Shown: positions 17,657-27,243, numbered from the stretch's first letter. The stretch: DNA of 64,000 nt from Winogradskyella sp. MH6 (GCF_022810765.1 NZ_CP094494.1:2418001-2482000); one strand, 5' to 3'. Translations and numbers: made by a program. The notes: generated by a model not told the origin, from the sequence alone.

Positions 17657-20600
17657 TTAGTTATTTTCAATCCATTTTTTAGCATTTACAAATGCTTCTA
17701 GCCATGGAGAAACTTGGTCTTTTCTACCAGTAGGGTAGTTCGCCCAATTCCACTGGAAAATGGATCGCTCAATATGTGGCATGGTTACCAAATGTCTACC
17801 AGTTTTATCACACATCATAGCTGTATTATAATCCGAACCATTAGGGTTGTGAGGGTATTCAGCATAAGCATATTTCCCTACAATATCATATTGGTTTTCA
17901 TCTTTTGGTAAATTGAATTTTCCTTCACCATGACTGATCCAAACACCAAGCGTACTTCCTGCTAAAGATGATAACATTATAGAGTTATTCTCTTGAATTT
18001 TTACAGAAGTAAAAGCACTCTCATGCTTATGTGAATCGTTATGTACCATCTTACCATGTACATCATGATCTGGATTGATAAGCTCTAATTCCATCCATAA
18101 TTGGCAACCGTTACAAATTCCGACAGATAAAGTATCTTCTCTTTCAAAAAAGTTCTTGATGACTTTATTTGCTGTTTCATTATATTTTATAGCACCAGCC
18201 CAACCTTTAGCAGATCCTAAAACATCAGAGTTTGAGAAACCGCCAACAGCACCAAGGAATTGAATATCTTCTAAAGTTTCACGACCAGAAATTAAATCGG
18301 TCATATGAACATCTTTAACATCAAAACCAGCTAAGTACATAGCGTTTGCCATTTCACGTTCAGAATTACTTCCTTTTTCACGTAAGATAGCAGCTTTAGG
18401 TTTAGGTTTACTTGAATCTGTTTTTGGAAGTTTTCCAGTGAATTGTTTTGGAAATTCGAAATGTAAAGGTTGATTTTTGTAATTATCAAAACGTGTTTTA
18501 GCTAAACCATTAGCCGTTTGCTTTTGGTCGAGTAGGAAAGAGGTTTTGTACCATACATCTCTCAATCTCGAAATGGTCATAGTAAAGACTTCATTACCAT
18601 TGATGATGCTAAGCACATCACTTTCCATAACCTTACCAATATTGTGGAAATCAATTTTAGCATCAGATAATACGGTTTCGATACTCTTATCTCTAGCCTG
18701 AATTACAATTCCTGAGTTTTCAGCAAAAAGTATTTTGAAAGAATCTTTTTCAGCTAAAGCGGTTAAATCTAGTTCAGCTCCAACATTGTTGTCTGCAAAA
18801 CATAGTTCTAGTAAGGTTGTGATTAGACCACCTGAAGCGACATCGTGTCCAGCGACAATTTTACCGTCTAATATTAATTGTTGAATGGTATTGAAAACCG
18901 TTTTTACATAATCAGCACTTTTAACTGTTGGAGCTTCGTTACCAATTTTATTCACTACTTGTGCAAAAGAACTTCCACCTAGTTTAAAGTTGTCTTGAGA
19001 TAAGTTGATATAGTAAATATCACCTTCGTTCTTTTGGAACACAGGTTCAACTACTTTGTTAATATCAATACAGTTTGCAGCAGCTGAAATTATAACTGTA
19101 CCTGGAGAAATAACATCACCATCAGGATATTTTTGCTTCATAGAAAGCGAATCTTTTCCTGTTGGTACATTAATGCCTAAATCAATAGCAAATTCTGAAA
19201 CCGCCTTTACAGCTTCGTATAAACGTGCATCTTCACCTTCATTTTTACAAGGCCACATCCAGTTTGCAGAAAGTGAAACATTCTTCAAGCCATCTTTTAA
19301 TGGAGCCCAAATAATGTTAGTTAATGCTTCTGTAATAGAGTTGCGGCTACCAGCTACAGGATCTATCAATCCCGAAATAGGTGAGTGGCCAATTGAGGTG
19401 GCAATGCCTTCTTTACCTTTATAATCTAATGCCATTACACCAACATTGTTTAATGGTAATTGTAATGGTCCTACACACTGTTGCTTGGCAACTTTACCAC
19501 CAACACAACGGTCTACTTTATTGGTTAGCCAATCTTTACATGCAACTGCTTCTAGCTGTAAAATTTGGTCTAAATAATCGTAAAAATTATCCCTGTTGTA
19601 AGATACATCACTGTAGTTTTTTTCAACCGTATGATCTGTCATTATAGTTTTTGGAGAGCTGCCAAACATATCTTCCAGAGCCAAATCCATTGGCTTGTCT
19701 CCATTGGTTTCAGACTCAAATGTAAAACGGTGTTTTCCGGTAACTTCACCAACATCATAGATAGGTGAACGTTCTCTGTCTGCAATCTTATGAAGTATTT
19801 CTAAATGCTTATCTCCAATAACTAATCCCATACGTTCTTGAGACTCATTGCCAATAATTTCTTTTGAAGAAAGCGTTGGGTCACCAACAGGCAATTTGTC
19901 TAAATCGATTTTTCCACCGGTATCTTCAACAAGTTCAGATAAACAGTTAAGATGTCCACCTGCACCATGATCGTGAATAGAGACAATATAATTTTCGTCA
20001 CTTTCTACCATACCACGAACAGCATTGGCAGCACGTTTTTGCATTTCTGGGTTAGAACGCTGGACGGCATTTAGCTCAATACCAGAGTCAAATTCACCAG
20101 TATCAGCAGAGGATACAGCAGCACCTCCCATACCAATTCTATAATTATCACCACCAAGAATTACGATTTTGTCACCTGCTTTTGGTATGTCTTTTATGGC
20201 TTGGTCTGCTTTGCCGTAACCAATACCACCAGCTTGCATAATCACTTTGTCGTAACCAATCTTATCATTGTTTTCTTGATGTTCGAAGGTTAAAACAGAA
20301 CCACAAATTAATGGCTGGCCGAATTTATTTCCGAAATCTGAAGCCCCATTACTAGCTTTTATTAGGATATCCATAGGAGTTTGGTACAACCATTTGCGCT
20401 CAGGAAATGCCTTTTCCCAAGGACGTTCTTCTTCTAGACGCGAATATGATGTCATGTAAACAGCCGTTCCTGCTAAAGGAATAGAACCTTTACCACCTGC
20501 AAGTCTGTCTCTAATTTCTCCACCAGAACCTGTTGCAGCACCATTAAAAGGTTCTACAGTTGTTGGGAAATTATGTGTTTCAGCTTTTAATGAAATTACA

Positions 20601-21319
20601 GATTCAAAATCTTTGGTTTGATAATATTCAGGAACATCTGCGCGTTTTGGCGCAAACTGCTCTACTACAGGGCCTTTTATAAACGCTACATTGTCTTTGT
20701 ATGCGGAAACAATATCATTAGGATTTTGTTTTGATGTTTCCTTGATCATTTTGAATAATGATGTCGGTTTTTCTTCTCCATCGATAACAAACGTACCGTT
20801 GAAAATTTTATGACGACAGTGCTCTGAGTTCACTTGGGAAAAGCCAAATACTTCAGAGTCTGTTAGAGGTCGTCCTATTTTTTTAGAAACATCTTCTAAG
20901 TATTCAATTTCTTCATCACTTAGCGATAAACCTTCCTGTTGGTTGTATGCCGAAATGTCTTCAATATCAAGAATTGCTTCAGGTTGAATATTTATGGTGA
21001 AGATGTCTTGATTTAAGCTTGAAAATTTTTCAGAAATCATAGGGTCGTACCCTTTGAAATCTTCTGAAACAGCTGTGAACTCCTCAATACGTAAAATACC
21101 AGAAATTCCCATATTTTGAGTAATTTCTACAGCATTGGTACTCCAAGGAGTAATCATTGCGGCTCTTGGGCCAACAAAAAAAGCATCTAGTGATGCTTGT
21201 TCTATTTTTGGCTGGTTGCCGAATAACCATGTCAATTTAGAAATGGTTTCAGTTGATAATTCTTTTGTGGCTTGAACAGCGAAAACTTTGCTGTTTTGGT
21301 TTCCAAAGAAATGAATCAT
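17657..21319 (-). CDS. purL: Phosphoribosylformylglycinamidine synthase, single-chain large form
   Basis: This 1220-residue enzyme performs the fourth step of purine synthesis, FGAR to FGAM with glutamine and ATP. Domains in order are the N-terminal PurS-like part and linker (1 to about 220), two AIR-synthase-like halves (LKAETHNFPTTVEPFNGAAT and GAGGHLNCLSELVEDTGG in the first; VASGGLITTLLELCFADN in the second), and a C-terminal class I glutaminase (from about 960). The glutaminase cysteine is in SVGICNGCQLWMEL and the His-Glu pair in TMPHIERSIFQW. The protein is fused as in proteobacteria, not split as PurS/L/Q. It is slightly shorter than the 1295-residue E. coli protein. Transcribed alone, with its own terminator. 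Confidence 0.97.
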   Translation of the reverse strand: MIHFFGNQNSKVFAVQATKELSTETISKLTWLFGNQPKIEQASLDAFFVGPRAAMITPWSTNAVEITQNMGISGILRIEEFTAVSEDFKGYDPMISEKFSSLNQDIFTINIQPEAILDIEDISAYNQQEGLSLSDEEIEYLEDVSKKIGRPLTDSEVFGFSQVNSEHCRHKIFNGTFVIDGEEKPTSLFKMIKETSKQNPNDIVSAYKDNVAFIKGPVVEQFAPKRADVPEYYQTKDFESVISLKAETHNFPTTVEPFNGAATGSGGEIRDRLAGGKGSIPLAGTAVYMTSYSRLEEERPWEKAFPERKWLYQTPMDILIKASNGASDFGNKFGQPLICGSVLTFEHQENNDKIGYDKVIMQAGGIGYGKADQAIKDIPKAGDKIVILGGDNYRIGMGGAAVSSADTGEFDSGIELNAVQRSNPEMQKRAANAVRGMVESDENYIVSIHDHGAGGHLNCLSELVEDTGGKIDLDKLPVGDPTLSSKEIIGNESQERMGLVIGDKHLEILHKIADRERSPIYDVGEVTGKHRFTFESETNGDKPMDLALEDMFGSSPKTIMTDHTVEKNYSDVSYNRDNFYDYLDQILQLEAVACKDWLTNKVDRCVGGKVAKQQCVGPLQLPLNNVGVMALDYKGKEGIATSIGHSPISGLIDPVAGSRNSITEALTNIIWAPLKDGLKNVSLSANWMWPCKNEGEDARLYEAVKAVSEFAIDLGINVPTGKDSLSMKQKYPDGDVISPGTVIISAAANCIDINKVVEPVFQKNEGDIYYINLSQDNFKLGGSSFAQVVNKIGNEAPTVKSADYVKTVFNTIQQLILDGKIVAGHDVASGGLITTLLELCFADNNVGAELDLTALAEKDSFKILFAENSGIVIQARDKSIETVLSDAKIDFHNIGKVMESDVLSIINGNEVFTMTISRLRDVWYKTSFLLDQKQTANGLAKTRFDNYKNQPLHFEFPKQFTGKLPKTDSSKPKPKAAILREKGSNSEREMANAMYLAGFDVKDVHMTDLISGRETLEDIQFLGAVGGFSNSDVLGSAKGWAGAIKYNETANKVIKNFFEREDTLSVGICNGCQLWMELELINPDHDVHGKMVHNDSHKHESAFTSVKIQENNSIMLSSLAGSTLGVWISHGEGKFNLPKDENQYDIVGKYAYAEYPHNPNGSDYNTAMMCDKTGRHLVTMPHIERSIFQWNWANYPTGRKDQVSPWLEAFVNAKKWIENN

Positions 21320-21432
21320 TAGAGTGTTGTGTTTGGTGTGAAAAATAAAAACACAAAGTTAATTCATTTTAAAATAATGAGACTATAAAAAAGAATTCAA
21401 TTAGTGGACTTATTCAACATGTTTTAAACAAA

Positions 21433-21460
21433 AAAAGCAGCTCAAATTTGAACTGCTTTT
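21433..21460 (-). terminator. Rho-independent terminator of the endonuclease gene
   Basis: AAAAGCAG-CTCAAATTTGAA-CTGCTTTT forms a long near-perfect stem followed by U on the minus strand, 20 bp beyond the stop of the gene ending at 21481. The plus-strand side also has a short U run. Confidence 0.8.
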
Positions 21461-21480
21461 TCAAGAATAACATTCTTTGA

Positions 21481-23307
21481 CTAGTTCTTAATCAATTTTT
21501 TGCTTACAGATGAATTGTTTTGTGTTAATTTCAAAATGTAAACCCCAGATTTTAATGTTTGTACATTGATGCTATCTGAAGAATTGATATGAGTTTTTAA
21601 AACTCTTTTTCCTAATATGTCATAAATTTCAACAATAGTATTTTTGTTTGAAGCTAAGTTGATGTATAATTTAGATTTAACAGGATTTGGATAGATTGTA
21701 GAAGTCTCAATATTATTATCTGTTAAACTTAATGAAGAATAGCAAGTCCATGATAAATCATCGATACCAACTCTTGCATTTCCTGAATCATTATCTGATA
21801 TTTCAACTGTAATCATTCCGTCTACATTAATATTGCTAATTGTAGTTGTTTGCTGGGTGTCACTGTAAGGAATTGTTCCTACTATGTTGCCATTAACTAG
21901 AACATCAAGATTTCCATCAGTTCCTGAGAAAATTCTCTGTGTTGTAACGGTAAGGCTACCAATACCACCATTTACAGTAGGCGAGGTTAAAATACCTAAG
22001 TCAGAACTACCTCTATAATCTATGAGTATGGCTCTGTTGTTAATGGTTTGGTCAGTTCGTGCTTCCGTTGCATTCCATGTACCGTTTGTACCTGTCCAAG
22101 TTCTATCGGTATATTGTGAACTGTTTGCAGGAATATTTTCAAAATCTTCTGTAGCACAGTCACTTCCTGGTGTACCAACTTCTGTTGTTGTACCGTTAAC
22201 TGAATTGCTTTGAGCCGATTCGTTTTCTGCAGCATCAATAGCAATAACATAAAAAGAGTATGTTGTTTCAGGAGTTAGATTGATAATGTTAGCACTATTA
22301 GTTGAAACATTTGTATTAAAAACTCCATCTACATAAACATCATAAGAAACCACTTCAACATTGTCTGTTGAAGCTGTCCAGCTAAGGTTTATAGATGTTG
22401 AAGCTTCATTCGTTACAACTAAATTTGTAGGAGCTGTAGGAGCTTCAGTGTCTGGAGTAGAAACCCAGATTTCGTTTACCCATTCTGGATGGTCAACAAA
22501 AGGATTTCTATTGCTTTGATGGTTATAATATATATTGTTGTTACGATCAATTTCTTTTTGAGATACAGGGTCGTTTTGGTGCCATGTTAAAAGAATACTC
22601 AAAAAGGGATCGTCTAACACTTTATCTGAGCTTCCGTCAAACATTGGGTAACTTCCCCAGTTACTAACTTGGTCTTCGTATCGAGTTACAAAATAGAAGT
22701 AGATACGAGCAATATCACCTTTAAATTCATCAATAGGTTCAAAAACTGTGTTTGAATAACCTGCAGAATAACCACTGTTAAGATTACCTCCAAGTTTAGA
22801 ACCGTTTTGTGTTGGATTAGAAATGCCACTTTGGTTTACTAATTGACTATCGTCAACCACGCCAAAAGGATAATTACTTCTAAAACCATTAACACGACCA
22901 TCTGTAGGTAAAAGGTGGTGCGCATCGCTACGCATTGGTAAGTTTTGACTAAAAACAGATTGAGGAATAACGTGTTCTTTGTTATAACAATCACCTTCGC
23001 TATTATAATTTCCACATTCATCACTAACAGGAGAAAATGTATAAGGGTCCGATCCTGTTGGGTTTTCGGAGTAAGGATCTAAAATTGTGTTACTTCCAGT
23101 TTCGTAGTAGTTGTCTAAATCATAAGACGCTATAAAACCATCCATAGCATCATAACCTTGGTCGTTATGATTATCTATGATATTGTGAAGTTGTGTTTTT
23201 AATGTGTAACCAGTTCCTGTGGCACTATTGTAGTAACCAGCTGGGATTTGAGCAAACGCTACTGTTGAAAAAATTAAAGTAGCTATTAAAGTGTAGAATT
23301 GTTTCAT
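21481..23307 (-). CDS. Secreted endonuclease I with FnIII domain and type IX sorting signal
   Basis: A 608-residue extracellular nuclease. Signal peptide 1-19 (ending TVAFAQ) leads to an endonuclease I/NucM beta-beta-alpha-metal domain (about 20-275) with YNKEHVIPQSVF (catalytic His) and SDAHHLLPTDGRVNGFRSNY. A fibronectin type III domain follows (about 292-375, APTNLVVTNEASTSINLSW), then a beta-sandwich of about 140 residues (GILTSPTVNGGIGSLTVTTQ) and a C-terminal sorting domain (TIYPNPVKSKLYINLASN ... KSGVYILKLTQ). It should degrade external DNA for phosphate or nucleosides. It starts only about 10 bp after the rsmB stop, so despite unrelated function the two are probably in one transcript. 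Confidence 0.93.
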   Translation of the reverse strand: MKQFYTLIATLIFSTVAFAQIPAGYYNSATGTGYTLKTQLHNIIDNHNDQGYDAMDGFIASYDLDNYYETGSNTILDPYSENPTGSDPYTFSPVSDECGNYNSEGDCYNKEHVIPQSVFSQNLPMRSDAHHLLPTDGRVNGFRSNYPFGVVDDSQLVNQSGISNPTQNGSKLGGNLNSGYSAGYSNTVFEPIDEFKGDIARIYFYFVTRYEDQVSNWGSYPMFDGSSDKVLDDPFLSILLTWHQNDPVSQKEIDRNNNIYYNHQSNRNPFVDHPEWVNEIWVSTPDTEAPTAPTNLVVTNEASTSINLSWTASTDNVEVVSYDVYVDGVFNTNVSTNSANIINLTPETTYSFYVIAIDAAENESAQSNSVNGTTTEVGTPGSDCATEDFENIPANSSQYTDRTWTGTNGTWNATEARTDQTINNRAILIDYRGSSDLGILTSPTVNGGIGSLTVTTQRIFSGTDGNLDVLVNGNIVGTIPYSDTQQTTTISNINVDGMITVEISDNDSGNARVGIDDLSWTCYSSLSLTDNNIETSTIYPNPVKSKLYINLASNKNTIVEIYDILGKRVLKTHINSSDSINVQTLKSGVYILKLTQNNSSVSKKLIKN

Positions 23308-23317
23308 CTATTTGGGT

Positions 23318-24532
23318 TTATTTTTTCTTTTCTAATAAGGCCATATAAAATCCGTCAAAACCAGATTTATGGGCTAATACTTTTTTGTCCTTTACAAGTT
23401 TAAATTCTTTTCCACTTTCTGAAGTTAAGAAATTATCAACTTGTTTTTCATTTTCAGAAGGTAATATAGAACAAGTTGCATAAACCATTTTGCCACCAGA
23501 CTTAACCATTTTTGAGTACTGTTGTAATACTTCTGATTGTGTTTTTTTGATGTTCTCAATAAATTCTGGTTCTAATTTCCACTTGGCATCAGGATTACGT
23601 CTTAAAACTCCCAAACCAGAACATGGAGCATCAATCAATAATCGGTCTGCTTTGCCATGTAACTTTTTGATCGGTTTTGTAGAGTCAATCACTTTCATTT
23701 CTATATTATGGACTCCGTTACGTCGTGCTCTTACTTTAAGCTTTTTTAGCTTACTCTCGTAAATATCCATAGCAATCACTTGACCTTTGTTTTCTAGAAG
23801 TGAGGCTAAGTGCAATGTTTTCCCACCAGCACCTGCACAAGCATCTACAACTTTCATGCCTGGTTTTACATCTAAAAAGTCAGCAACAAGCTGAGAGGAA
23901 GCGTCTTGCACCTCGAACCAGCCATTTTTAAAAGCTTCGGTCTTAAAAACATTAGCACGTTTTGTAAGTTTTAATGCCCAAGGATACTCTGGTAAAAATT
24001 CGGTTTCAATATCTTCGGATTGCAATTTTAGTTGCAAATCTTTTTTGTTGGTTTTTAAGGTGTTTACTCTTAAGATAACATCAGCTTGCTCATTTTGCAT
24101 AGCAATTTCTTCTGCCCAAGTTTGCTCACCTAGTTCTTTGACACCTAGATCATCCATCCAATCAGGTATAGACTCGCGGAACTTTCTAATTTTAGAAAGC
24201 TCGTCGAAACGTCCTTTAATTTTACGGGTTGGAGTATCGGTAAAATATTTCCAATCAGGTAATTTTATACCTTTAAGTGTTGCCCAAACTGCAAAAATTC
24301 TCCAAAGATTATCTCTGTCGTATGGAGCTTTAACATCTGCAATCTCTGAGTATAGTCGTTTATATCTTACGATTTCGTATACAGTTTCTGCAACAAAACC
24401 TCTGTCTCTACTTCCCCAACGTTTATCGCGTTTCAATAATTGTTGTACCACTTTGTCTGCATACTCATTTTCATTGAAGATTTTGTGTAAACCATCAATA
24501 ACCGCAAAGCATAAATTTCTGTGTAGTCGCAT
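23318..24532 (-). CDS. rsmB: 16S rRNA (cytosine-967 C5)-methyltransferase
   Basis: The 404-residue RsmB-type m5C methyltransferase has an N-terminal NusB-like helical domain (up to about 150) and a Rossmann SAM domain. The SAM loop reads VVDACAGAGGKTLHLASLL; the two cysteines of RNA m5C enzymes are visible in LLIDAPCSGLGVLRRNPDAK and MVYATCSILPSENE. It uses SAM to methylate ribosomal RNA in the cytoplasm. A candidate -7 element TACCTTTG lies on the minus strand at 24550-24557, just before the start. The region between it and the sigma gene is a divergent promoter. Confidence 0.93.
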   Translation of the reverse strand: MRLHRNLCFAVIDGLHKIFNENEYADKVVQQLLKRDKRWGSRDRGFVAETVYEIVRYKRLYSEIADVKAPYDRDNLWRIFAVWATLKGIKLPDWKYFTDTPTRKIKGRFDELSKIRKFRESIPDWMDDLGVKELGEQTWAEEIAMQNEQADVILRVNTLKTNKKDLQLKLQSEDIETEFLPEYPWALKLTKRANVFKTEAFKNGWFEVQDASSQLVADFLDVKPGMKVVDACAGAGGKTLHLASLLENKGQVIAMDIYESKLKKLKVRARRNGVHNIEMKVIDSTKPIKKLHGKADRLLIDAPCSGLGVLRRNPDAKWKLEPEFIENIKKTQSEVLQQYSKMVKSGGKMVYATCSILPSENEKQVDNFLTSESGKEFKLVKDKKVLAHKSGFDGFYMALLEKKK

Positions 24533-24620
24533 TGAAAAAAATTAGCATGCAAAGGTAATATAAAAGTTTAGATGTACTATTGTATTATTAGTTAAGTCTT
24601 TTTAAATAAAAAACATGTAC

Positions 24621-24648
24621 AAGTTTTTTATTGTTTAAGCATCTCAAT
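24621..24648 (+). promoter_or_regulatory. Candidate ECF sigma promoter 1
   Basis: AAGTTTTTT at 24621-24629 and TCTCAAT at 24642-24648 match the arrangement seen before the other ECF operons: 21 bases from the first A to the T of TC. It predicts a start site near 24655, about 20 bases before the TTG codon, and autoregulation of the sigma gene. Confidence 0.55.
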
Positions 24649-24676
24649 TAAATTGCAGTAATTTCTTAAACACAAT

Positions 24677-25255
24677 TTGGAAGAAGAGAAGATAATAGAG
24701 CAATTAAAGGAAAGAAATACAGCGGTATTTTCTCAACTCATCGATGAGTATCAGCAGAAGGTTTTTGGTACTTGTATCTCTTTTGTACCAAATAAGGAAG
24801 ATGCCGAAGATTTGGTACAAGAAGTGTTTTTAGAAGTCTATAATTCAATCTCTAAATTTAAAGGAAATTCTAAGCTTTCTACTTGGATTTATAGAATAAC
24901 CACCAATAAATGTTTGGAGTTTATTAGGAAAAGGAATACCCAAAAACGATCTGGATTTTTAAAGCCCTTGTTTGGCGAGGATTTCTCAATAGATAAGACG
25001 AATTATTTTACTGAATTTAATCATCCAGGTTTTTTACTAGAGAACAAAGAACTAAACGAAACATTATTTAAAGCTATTAATAGTTTGCCCGAAAGTCAGG
25101 CTTCCGTTTTTACGCTACATAAAATAGATGGTAAGAGTTATCAGGAAATTGCTGAGATAACAGATAAGAGTGTGTCATCTGTTGAATCTCTTATGTTTAG
25201 AGCAAAGAAAAACCTTCAGCAGGTATTGTACAACTATTACAAAAATGATATGTAG
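24677..25255 (+). CDS. ECF-type RNA polymerase sigma factor (cassette A)
   Basis: The 192-residue protein has sigma region 2 (EDAEDLVQEVFLEVYNSISK, then FKGNSKLSTWIYRITTNK, the -10 recognising helix) and region 4 (LPESQASVFTLHKIDGKSYQ, then SVSSVESLMFRAKKNLQQ, the -35 reader). The linker (about 85-125) is longer than usual. The start is TTG at 24677: a stop codon lies in frame at 24659-24661 and no ATG follows within the first 100 codons. It heads a three-gene run with a small membrane protein and a Spy-like protein, the usual sign of an envelope-stress circuit. It closely resembles the sigma factor at 28239, for example FKGNSKLSTW against FKGDSKLYSW. Confidence 0.9.
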   Translation: MEEEKIIEQLKERNTAVFSQLIDEYQQKVFGTCISFVPNKEDAEDLVQEVFLEVYNSISKFKGNSKLSTWIYRITTNKCLEFIRKRNTQKRSGFLKPLFGEDFSIDKTNYFTEFNHPGFLLENKELNETLFKAINSLPESQASVFTLHKIDGKSYQEIAEITDKSVSSVESLMFRAKKNLQQVLYNYYKNDM

Positions 25256-25258
25256 CAC

Positions 25259-25286
25259 AAGTTTTTTTTAACTTATGCATCTAAAT
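25259..25286 (+). promoter_or_regulatory. Candidate ECF sigma promoter 2, internal to cassette A
   Basis: AAGTTTTTTTT at 25259-25269 and TCTAAAT at 25280-25286 repeat the pattern of promoter 1 with the same 21-base spacing, and the preceding bases (ACAAG) also match. It lies just past the sigma stop and 13 bases before the next ATG, so it could give extra transcription of the two downstream genes. Confidence 0.5.
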
Positions 25287-25298
25287 AACAAATGATTT

Positions 25299-25610
25299 AT
25301 GATGAAAGATTCTGGGATTAACAAAAAAGTAAATACGACACTAAATGTTGTAGATACTATCCAAGAAGTAAAGGTGTCACCTTTTCTTAAAGATAGGATA
25401 TTGAACAATATAAATACAGAAGTCGAAGAAACTCAAAAAATTTGGTCTTGGTTTACACCCAAATTACAGATAGCAATGTTGATAGTGGTTATTTTACTCA
25501 ATGTATATGCATACAAGGTGTTAACTTCAGATAATTATAATACAACCGTTGAAGAGTTTGTAGATACTTATGATTTTGGTGAAGAAACTTACACATCTAT
25601 TTTTAATTAA
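25299..25610 (+). CDS. Small membrane protein, candidate anti-sigma factor (cassette A)
   Basis: The 103-residue protein has a cytoplasmic N-terminal part (1-50; VDTIQEVKVSPFLKDRILNN), one membrane helix (about 56-72, LQIAMLIVVILLNVYAYKVL) and a short acidic periplasmic tail. No zinc-finger anti-sigma motif (HxxxCxxC) is present. Position between a sigma gene and a Spy-like gene suggests an anti-sigma role, but this is inferred from context only. The segment resembling SPFLKDRILNNI is common in flavobacterial proteins at this position. Confidence 0.7.
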   Translation: MMKDSGINKKVNTTLNVVDTIQEVKVSPFLKDRILNNINTEVEETQKIWSWFTPKLQIAMLIVVILLNVYAYKVLTSDNYNTTVEEFVDTYDFGEETYTSIFN

Positions 25611-25617
25611 TTGAGTT

Positions 25618-26073
25618 ATGAAAAAGCAAACAATTCTATACATATTACTTATCGTTCTTTTTCTATCTAATGTGTTTTTTATTTTTCATCATTTAACAAG
25701 ATTTGGTGATAAAGACCATAAGCCTCATTTTTCTATGGTAGAAGAGTTAAACTTTAACCAAGAGCAACAAGAGGCTTATAACAAGATGCGAAGTGAGCAT
25801 TTTGATAAAATGAAATCCTACTCAAAAAGAATTGGCGAGTTAAAAGAGGAAATGTATTCTAATACAGAAGAAGATGAAGTATCTAAAGTGTTCTTAGATT
25901 CTGTAATAGATTTAATTGCAATAGAAGAGAAAAACAAAGACTTGGAGATGTACAAACATTTTAGAGATGTAAGAGAAATATGTAACGACGAACAGAAAGC
26001 GCAACTCTCTAAAATTATAAACGATGCTATAAAGCGTCATGGTAAAAGAGGAAAGTCAAAAAAAAGAGATTGA
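25618..26073 (+). CDS. Membrane-anchored Spy/CpxP-like periplasmic helical protein (cassette A)
   Basis: The 151-residue product has an N-terminal helix that looks like a non-cleaved anchor (about 6-26, TILYILLIVLFLSNVFFIF) and an all-helical, highly charged domain, including LNFNQEQQEAYNKMRSEHFD, which carries the LTxxQ-type spacing of the Spy/CpxP/ZraP group (heavy-metal resistance family). Such proteins sense or chaperone misfolded periplasmic proteins. No metal-binding His cluster is obvious beyond KDHKPH. It starts 7 bp after the membrane protein and ends the operon before the terminator at 26140. Confidence 0.75.
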   Translation: MKKQTILYILLIVLFLSNVFFIFHHLTRFGDKDHKPHFSMVEELNFNQEQQEAYNKMRSEHFDKMKSYSKRIGELKEEMYSNTEEDEVSKVFLDSVIDLIAIEEKNKDLEMYKHFRDVREICNDEQKAQLSKIINDAIKRHGKRGKSKKRD

Positions 26074-26139
26074 GTTAAGTTGAATACTTTGTCTTTAAGT
26101 AGACTTTTACGTATTATTTGATTGATTATTGTTAATATG

Positions 26140-26171
26140 AAAAGCTTTGCGGTAATATCGTAAAGCTTTTT
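26140..26171 (+). terminator. Terminator of ECF cassette A
   Basis: AAAAGCTTTGCG and CGTAAAGCTTTT pair around a 7-base loop (one G-U pair), followed by U. It lies about 65 bp after the stop at 26073. Confidence 0.8.
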
Positions 26172-26194
26172 TATTTTTAGAGAAAATTGAAAGT

Positions 26195-27217
26195 ATGCGA
26201 ATTTTACTGTTTTGTTTGTTGTTATTTAACTTGTGTTCTTGTAAATCTGAAGAGCCTATAAAGCAAAGAAATTTTTCTGAAGTTGAGGTTGAAACTTTGT
26301 TGCAAGATTCCTTGATGAATGTTAGGGCGATTGAATTAAATAAGGATCAGTTGAAAGGCATGTCTTCTAATGGAAAAGAAATTCAAATGTTCATTGAAGA
26401 TGAAGAGGCTATTTTATTGGAGACTATCGGTTCTTATAATTCAAGATCGTGTGCGATTTTAGAAGAAGATTTTTTTAATCTATCAATTGGAAGTCCAGCA
26501 AGATTGTACAAAAGCGGGATGTTGGTTTATTACGAGGACAACCCAAAAGCATTCTACGATTCTATGGACTTTTGGAATGATCAAGAAGGTATTGCCATTG
26601 GTGACCCAACGGATGATTGTATGAGTATCATCATTACCAGAGATGGAGGTGAAACTTGGACAAAATTATCTTGTGATAATTTACCAAAGGCCAAAGATGG
26701 TGAAGCTGCTTTTGCTGCGAGTGATACCAATATTTCAATAGTTGGAGATCATACTTGGGTAGCCACAGGAGGCAAGACCAGTCGAGTTCTATATTCGCCA
26801 GATAAAGGTAAAACCTGGGATGTTTTTGAGACACCAATTATTCAAGGAAAAGAAACTACAGGTATGTATTCCATAGACTTTTATGACGAGAATAATGGTT
26901 TTGCCATTGGTGGTGATTATACAAAGCCCAATGATACTTTAAACAACAAAATAAAAACAACAGATGGCGGCAAAACTTGGCAAGTTGTAGCTAATGGCAA
27001 AGGTCCAGGCTATAGAAGCTGTGTGCAGTACATTCCAAATTCTAATGCAAAGGAATTAGTAGCCATAGGTTTTAAAGGTATTGACTATAGTAATGATTCT
27101 GGCGAAACATGGAAGCATCTTAGTGACGAAGGTTTTTATACGATAAGATTTTTAAACGATTCTGTAGCTTATGCAGCTGGTAAAGGACGTATAAGTAAAC
27201 TGACTTTTAGAGAATAA
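26195..27217 (+). CDS. BNR/YCF48-like propeller lipoprotein
   Basis: A 340-residue lipoprotein (signal MRILLFCLLLFNLCSC, Cys at about 16) with a beta-propeller of Asp-box blades: IIITRDGGETWTKLSC, RVLYSPDKGKTWDVFE, KIKTTDGGKTWQVVANG and IDYSNDSGETWKHLSDEGFY. Homologues in flavobacteria are often labelled oxidoreductase without evidence; YCF48/HCF136 is a photosystem assembly factor of the same fold. I assign only the fold and the outer location. It lies between the two convergent ECF cassettes and ends at the terminator it shares with cassette B. Confidence 0.8.
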   Translation: MRILLFCLLLFNLCSCKSEEPIKQRNFSEVEVETLLQDSLMNVRAIELNKDQLKGMSSNGKEIQMFIEDEEAILLETIGSYNSRSCAILEEDFFNLSIGSPARLYKSGMLVYYEDNPKAFYDSMDFWNDQEGIAIGDPTDDCMSIIITRDGGETWTKLSCDNLPKAKDGEAAFAASDTNISIVGDHTWVATGGKTSRVLYSPDKGKTWDVFETPIIQGKETTGMYSIDFYDENNGFAIGGDYTKPNDTLNNKIKTTDGGKTWQVVANGKGPGYRSCVQYIPNSNAKELVAIGFKGIDYSNDSGETWKHLSDEGFYTIRFLNDSVAYAAGKGRISKLTFRE

Positions 27218-27218
27218 A

Positions 27219-27240
27219 AAAGAGACGCTATGGTCTCTTT
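27219..27240. terminator. Bidirectional terminator between BNR gene and ECF cassette B
   Basis: AAAGAGAC (27219-27226) pairs with GTCTCTTT (27233-27240) around a 6-base loop. It lies two bases after the plus-strand stop and four before the minus-strand one, serving both. Confidence 0.75.
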
Positions 27241-27243
27241 TAA

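Noticed and set aside
19056..19424. Plus-strand frame of 122 codons inside purL
   Set aside because: Shadow of a strongly conserved coding region.
24045..24545. Plus-strand frame of 166 codons opposite rsmB
   Set aside because: Long only because the opposite strand is coding; it covers the conserved N-terminal part of rsmB and has no signal or motif.
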